This document shows, piece by piece, positions 5,910-7,396 of a stretch of 7,396 bases of DNA. Position 1 is the first letter of the stretch; each line of letters starts with the position of its first letter. The stretch covers positions 1 through 7,396 of the forward strand of contig WAOA01000008.1 in NCBI GenBank assembly GCA_015521535.1, read 5' to 3'. The translations under genes were made by a program, and so were the position numbers. The notes below the pieces were generated by a model. That model worked only from the letters and a program-made list of their open reading frames with translations, did no database searches and was not told where the DNA came from. Source of the DNA: Candidatus Aenigmatarchaeota archaeon (GTDB taxonomy: Archaea; Aenigmatarchaeota; Aenigmatarchaeia; Aenigmatarchaeales; SZUA-1535).

Positions 5910-5940
5910 CCCTTTTGTATATCATCTTAAAGTGATTATT

Positions 5941-6519
5941 ATGACAGAAGAATATCTCAAAGCAGGTTCGCATATTGGCTTGAAAAGCAGGACAAAGGAT
6001 ATGAAAAAATTCATATTTAAAATCAGGCAGGATGGATTATCGATAATAGATGCTGCGAAAATCGATGAAAGGGTTAAGATTGCAGGAAAATTTCTTGCCA
6101 GATTTCAAAAGATAATGGCAGTGTCGAGAAAGGTAAATGGACACAAGGCAGTAAAGATGTTTTCCGAAATCGTAGGAGCGAAGTATGTAATAGGGAGATT
6201 TCTTCCCGGAACTCTTACGAATCCTAACTTTCCAGAATATTACGAACCAGAAGTATTGATAATCACCGATCCTATTGCTGATAGACAGGCGATAGAAGAA
6301 GCGGTTAAAATGCATATCCCGATTGTAGGACTTTGCGACACTTCCAATTCAACGAGAAACATTGATTTAGTAATACCTTGTAATAACAAAGGTAAAAAGT
6401 CTATAGCGCTGATTTACTACAATCTTGCAAAAGAAATTTTGAAAAATCGCGGGAAAATAAAATCGGATGAAGAATTTAAATACTCCCCGGAAGATTTTGA
6501 AATGAAAATAAAAACGTGA
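5941..6519 (+). CDS. rps2: 30S ribosomal protein S2 (archaeal/eukaryotic SA type)
   Basis: S2 is a small-subunit protein on the solvent side of the 30S head-body junction. The 192-residue product starts MTEEYLKAGSHIGLKSRTKDMKKF and has the family landmarks GLSIIDAAKIDERVKIAGKFLARF, GRFLPGTLTNPNFPEYYEPEVLIITDPIADRQAIEEA, IPIVGLCDTSNSTRNIDLVIPCNNKGKKSIALIYYNLAKEIL. The frame is open upstream to an ATG at 5848. I chose 5941 because family members begin around this point, the extra 31 residues contain no conserved sequence, and the extension would overlap the fibrillarin start and both divergent promoters. The length is a little short, as expected for an archaeal S2 without long tails. The gene stands alone here, without the rpl13-rps9-rpoN-rpoK neighbours often seen in archaea. 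It ends 5 nt before the convergent small unknown gene. Confidence 0.96.
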   Translation: MTEEYLKAGSHIGLKSRTKDMKKFIFKIRQDGLSIIDAAKIDERVKIAGKFLARFQKIMAVSRKVNGHKAVKMFSEIVGAKYVIGRFLPGTLTNPNFPEYYEPEVLIITDPIADRQAIEEAVKMHIPIVGLCDTSNSTRNIDLVIPCNNKGKKSIALIYYNLAKEILKNRGKIKSDEEFKYSPEDFEMKIKT

Positions 6520-6524
6520 AAGGA

Positions 6525-6788
6525 TTAACTTGCGCGTATTCTGAATTCAACTGATTTTCCTTTATGTTTCATTCCCGATACATTTTTACCTGTATATTGA
6601 ATTATTTTTCTGAGCATATATTCATTCCCTATTCCATATTTTCTTATCACATCTCTCGGAACTTTGCACTCATAGTAGTCTCCTCGACACTGGCAGTAAA
6701 CACCTATTATCTTGTCTGTAATTTCCGAATATCTCCCTTGGTAAGGACCACAGGGTCTGTTATTTTCATCAAGCGGAAATGCCTTCAT
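6525..6788 (-). CDS. Small cysteine-containing protein of unknown function (87 residues)
   Basis: I do not recognise this family. I chose the ATG at 6788, not the GTG at 6797, because AAGGTGG, a strong Shine-Dalgarno, lies five bases before that ATG and would itself contain the GTG. The 87-residue product has four cysteines: Cys13 (RPCGPYQGRY), Cys32 and Cys34 (VYCQCRGD), and Cys41 (YYECKVP). The spacing suits a small zinc-binding fold or a redox site. The second half (VPRDVIRKYGIGNEYMLRKIIQYTG, near 42-66) is helical and basic, and the C-terminus KGKSVEFRIRAS resembles a beta strand. There is no membrane segment. The charge and size would suit a nucleic-acid-binding or ribosome-associated accessory protein, but that is a guess. 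It converges with rps2, leaving 5 nt between the stop codons. Confidence 0.65.
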   Translation of the reverse strand: MKAFPLDENNRPCGPYQGRYSEITDKIIGVYCQCRGDYYECKVPRDVIRKYGIGNEYMLRKIIQYTGKNVSGMKHKGKSVEFRIRAS

Positions 6789-6935
6789 ATTTACCACCTT
6801 ACAGTAATAAATACAGTTTTTCTAATAATAAATGTTACTATTTCTCAGTGGTTACTAAAATTTTAGACTCAGAACAAAGATCGCTGCCCGGATAAGTAAC
6901 AAGTCTCGGTACAGTTTTCGAAAATACGTGAACCG

Positions 6936-7023
6936 TTTAAAAGAATTAAGCGGAAAAGCGCTTTTCCGCGCATACAGCGGCAATGTCTCACTTACTTTCG
7001 TTCGGTAAAGGTGTTTATTTTGA
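6936..7023 (+). other. Candidate non-coding element in the 6789-7070 gap, resembling 2896-2976
   Basis: The plus strand opens TTTAAAAGAATTAAGCGG and continues with CTTTTC, ACTTTCGTT, AAGGTG and TTTTGA, matching the minus strand at 2896-2976 in order. TTTAAAA (6936-6942) could be a TATA box with a start site near 6965. Downstream, CACTTAC can pair with GTAA-AG-GTG around a TTTCGTTCG loop, forming a plausible 7-bp hairpin. The longest ORF in the stretch has 17 codons (6983-7036, MSHLLSFGKGVYFEMIE) and looks incidental. The rest of the 6789-7070 gap holds AT-rich spacer, including promoter-like sequence upstream of the minus-strand 6788 gene. I see no recognisable RNA family. Confidence 0.25.
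6950..6969. repeat. Perfect 20-bp palindrome
   Basis: GCGGAAAAGCGCTTTTCCGC equals its own reverse complement over all 20 bp. As DNA it could be a dimeric regulator site. As RNA it folds into an 8-bp stem with a GCGC loop. It lies in the long gap between the small Cys protein gene and the tRNA, just downstream of a TATA-like TTTAAAA. No adjacent U-run makes it a convincing terminator. Confidence 0.6.
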
Positions 7024-7070
7024 GATGATCGAATAAAGAATCATAAAAACCAAAAATAAAATGCAATAAA

Positions 7071-7195
7071 TGGTGGGCCCGCCGAGAGTTCCGCGGAAGG
7101 AAGAGGGAAAAGAATATCCCACCGCGTTCCTTCCTTTGAACTCGGGTCGCCGGCTCCCGAAGCCGGGATGCTAAGCCAGACTACACCACGGGCCC
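7071..7195 (-). tRNA. tRNA-Pro(CGG) with an intron in the T-loop
   Basis: The minus strand folds as a tRNA. The acceptor is GGGCCCG (7195-7189) with CGGGCCC (7081-7075), discriminator A (7074), and CCA is encoded (7073-7071). The D-arm GTGT/GCAT includes two wobbles and has GG in the loop. The anticodon arm is CCGGC-TTCGGGA-GCCGG with anticodon CGG at 7159-7157, decoding the proline codon CCG; G37 and the GGGCCCG acceptor also fit archaeal tRNA-Pro. The variable loop is CGAC. The T-stem halves CCGAG and CTCGG are separated by far more than 7 nt. Removing 7134-7088 (47 nt) restores the normal T-loop TTCAAAT and places the intron at about position 59/60. The mature tRNA would be 75 nt plus CCA. 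A TATA-like TTTTTAAAAT lies upstream at 7221-7230. Confidence 0.9.
7088..7134 (-). other. Predicted 47-nt tRNA intron (T-loop, non-canonical position)
   Basis: The intron carries an 8-bp helix, GGAAGGAA (7134-7127) with TTCCTTCC (7102-7095), capped by a GGGA/TCCC tip hairpin. It joins the T-arm through a relaxed bulge-helix-bulge. Either exon TTCA pairs imperfectly with intron CGGA, leaving AAG and ACT bulges that cut as AA|G and AC|T, or exon GTTC pairs with GAAC. The first option yields exactly the consensus T-loop. Boundaries could shift by 1-2 nt. Removal would need a splicing endonuclease tolerant of non-canonical sites. Confidence 0.7.
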
Positions 7196-7220
7196 TGAAA
7201 AATTTTCTGTTGTATTAAGT

Positions 7221-7230
7221 ATTTTAAAAA
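7221..7230 (-). promoter_or_regulatory. TATA-like box for tRNA-Pro
   Basis: TTTTTAAAAT is centred about 31 nt upstream of the tRNA 5' end (7195), placing the start site about 5 nt before the mature terminus. The surrounding sequence is very AT-rich, so other placements are possible. Confidence 0.4.
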
Positions 7231-7286
7231 TTATATTTTAATTCAAAAATTTTCTTCCTCTAACCTATATCAAAACTATTACTTAA

Positions 7287-7320
7287 TTTTAATTTATATT
7301 CTGTGGAATATAAATTAAAA
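7287..7320. repeat. Perfect 15-bp inverted repeat with TGTG spacer
   Basis: TTTTAATTTATATTC (7287-7301) is followed by TGTG and then GAATATAAATTAAAA (7306-7320), an exact inverted repeat. It lies between the divergent tRNA-Pro gene and the possible CDS at 7364. It could bind a dimeric regulator, hold two back-to-back TATA-like boxes, or form a hairpin. The arms are almost pure A+T, so part of the match reflects composition, although 15 uninterrupted pairs with a 4-nt loop is long. Confidence 0.6.
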
Positions 7321-7363
7321 AATTTATAAATATAACATATTAATAAATATATATTGGGGCTGC

Positions 7364-7396
7364 ATGAATTTTTTTAGCCTGATACTAACAGGTGTA
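7364..7396 (+). CDS. Possible start of a membrane or secreted protein (cut by window edge)
   Basis: ATG at 7364 opens an uninterrupted 11-codon frame to the window end, reading MNFFSLILTGV. This hydrophobic start is compatible with a signal peptide or first membrane helix. GGGG lies 5-8 bases before the ATG as a weak Shine-Dalgarno, and TTTATAAATATA (about 7323-7334) is suitably placed as a TATA box. Eleven codons cannot establish a gene or a function. Confidence 0.35.
   Translation, partial: MNFFSLILTGV

Noticed and set aside
5848..5940. In-frame upstream extension of S2 starting at ATG 5848
   Set aside because: The extra 31 residues lack S2 sequence, overlap the fibrillarin start and contain the promoter elements of both genes. 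The ATG at 5941 gives the family N-terminus.
6564..6866. Plus-strand 100-codon frame
   Set aside because: Mostly opposite the small Cys protein, which has a strong Shine-Dalgarno and coherent composition. The plus frame has no recognisable features or good start.
6850..6900. tRNA-like stem formed by GTTACT and AGTAAC about 40 nt apart
   Set aside because: The interior lacks D, anticodon and T-arms and the TTCRA motif; the pairing is only six bases.
6983..7036. 17-codon ORF MSHLLSFGKGVYFEMIE
   Set aside because: Too short, no Shine-Dalgarno, and it lies across a stretch better explained as a non-coding element.
1..7396. CRISPR array, insertion sequence, toxin-antitoxin or defence genes
   Set aside because: I found no regularly spaced direct repeats, transposase motifs, terminal repeats or recognisable defence domains on either strand.

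Overview
The window looks like archaeal chromosome. It carries transcription elongation factor TFS, fibrillarin, an archaeal-type S2 protein, a CDKAL1/e-MtaB-type tRNA methylthiotransferase, a FlaK/PibD-type prepilin peptidase, and a tRNA interrupted at a non-anticodon position. The DNA is AT-rich. Several genes have a TATA-like box centred 25-26 nt before the start codon, which is the signature of leaderless archaeal mRNAs. The very small intergenic spaces and overlapping gene ends would suit a compact genome, for example a DPANN-type or other uncultivated lineage, but the sequence alone does not fix the phylum.

Layout, left to right. Positions 1-1620 (minus strand) hold a tightly overlapping cluster read from right to left: scpA, scpB, then the start of an RqcH/NFACT ribosome-rescue factor that runs off the left edge. 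The RqcH frame begins with GTG inside the end of scpB. Positions 1665-2042 (plus) encode a four-helix membrane protein of unknown function, overlapping tail-to-tail with an unknown CxxC protein (2021-2368, minus). TFS (2498-2830, plus) follows, apparently preceded by a 14-codon upstream ORF that begins where a leaderless transcript would start. After a 217-nt gap comes the e-MtaB-type methylthiotransferase (3048-4328, plus), overlapping tail-to-tail with the prepilin peptidase (4317-5132, minus). Fibrillarin (5184-5849, minus) and ribosomal protein S2 (5941-6519, plus) diverge from a short two-promoter region. A small cysteine-containing unknown (6525-6788, minus) faces S2.

The right end is mostly non-coding. 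A gap at 6789-7070 contains a perfect 20-bp palindrome and a segment resembling, in inverted orientation, part of the 2831-3047 gap. Next comes tRNA-Pro(CGG) (7071-7195, minus) with a predicted 47-nt intron in the T-loop. The last 200 nt are AT-rich, hold a perfect 15-bp inverted repeat, and end in the first 11 codons of a possible secreted or membrane protein.

Functionally the window is mostly information processing: chromosome organisation (ScpA/B), transcript cleavage (TFS), translation and its rescue (S2, RqcH), and RNA modification (fibrillarin, e-MtaB, intron-containing tRNA-Pro). One surface-structure gene, the prepilin peptidase, sits among them. No mobile element, CRISPR array or defence gene was seen. 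The least explained parts are the interrupted T-loop, the TFS upstream ORF, the two look-alike intergenic segments and the unknown small proteins.
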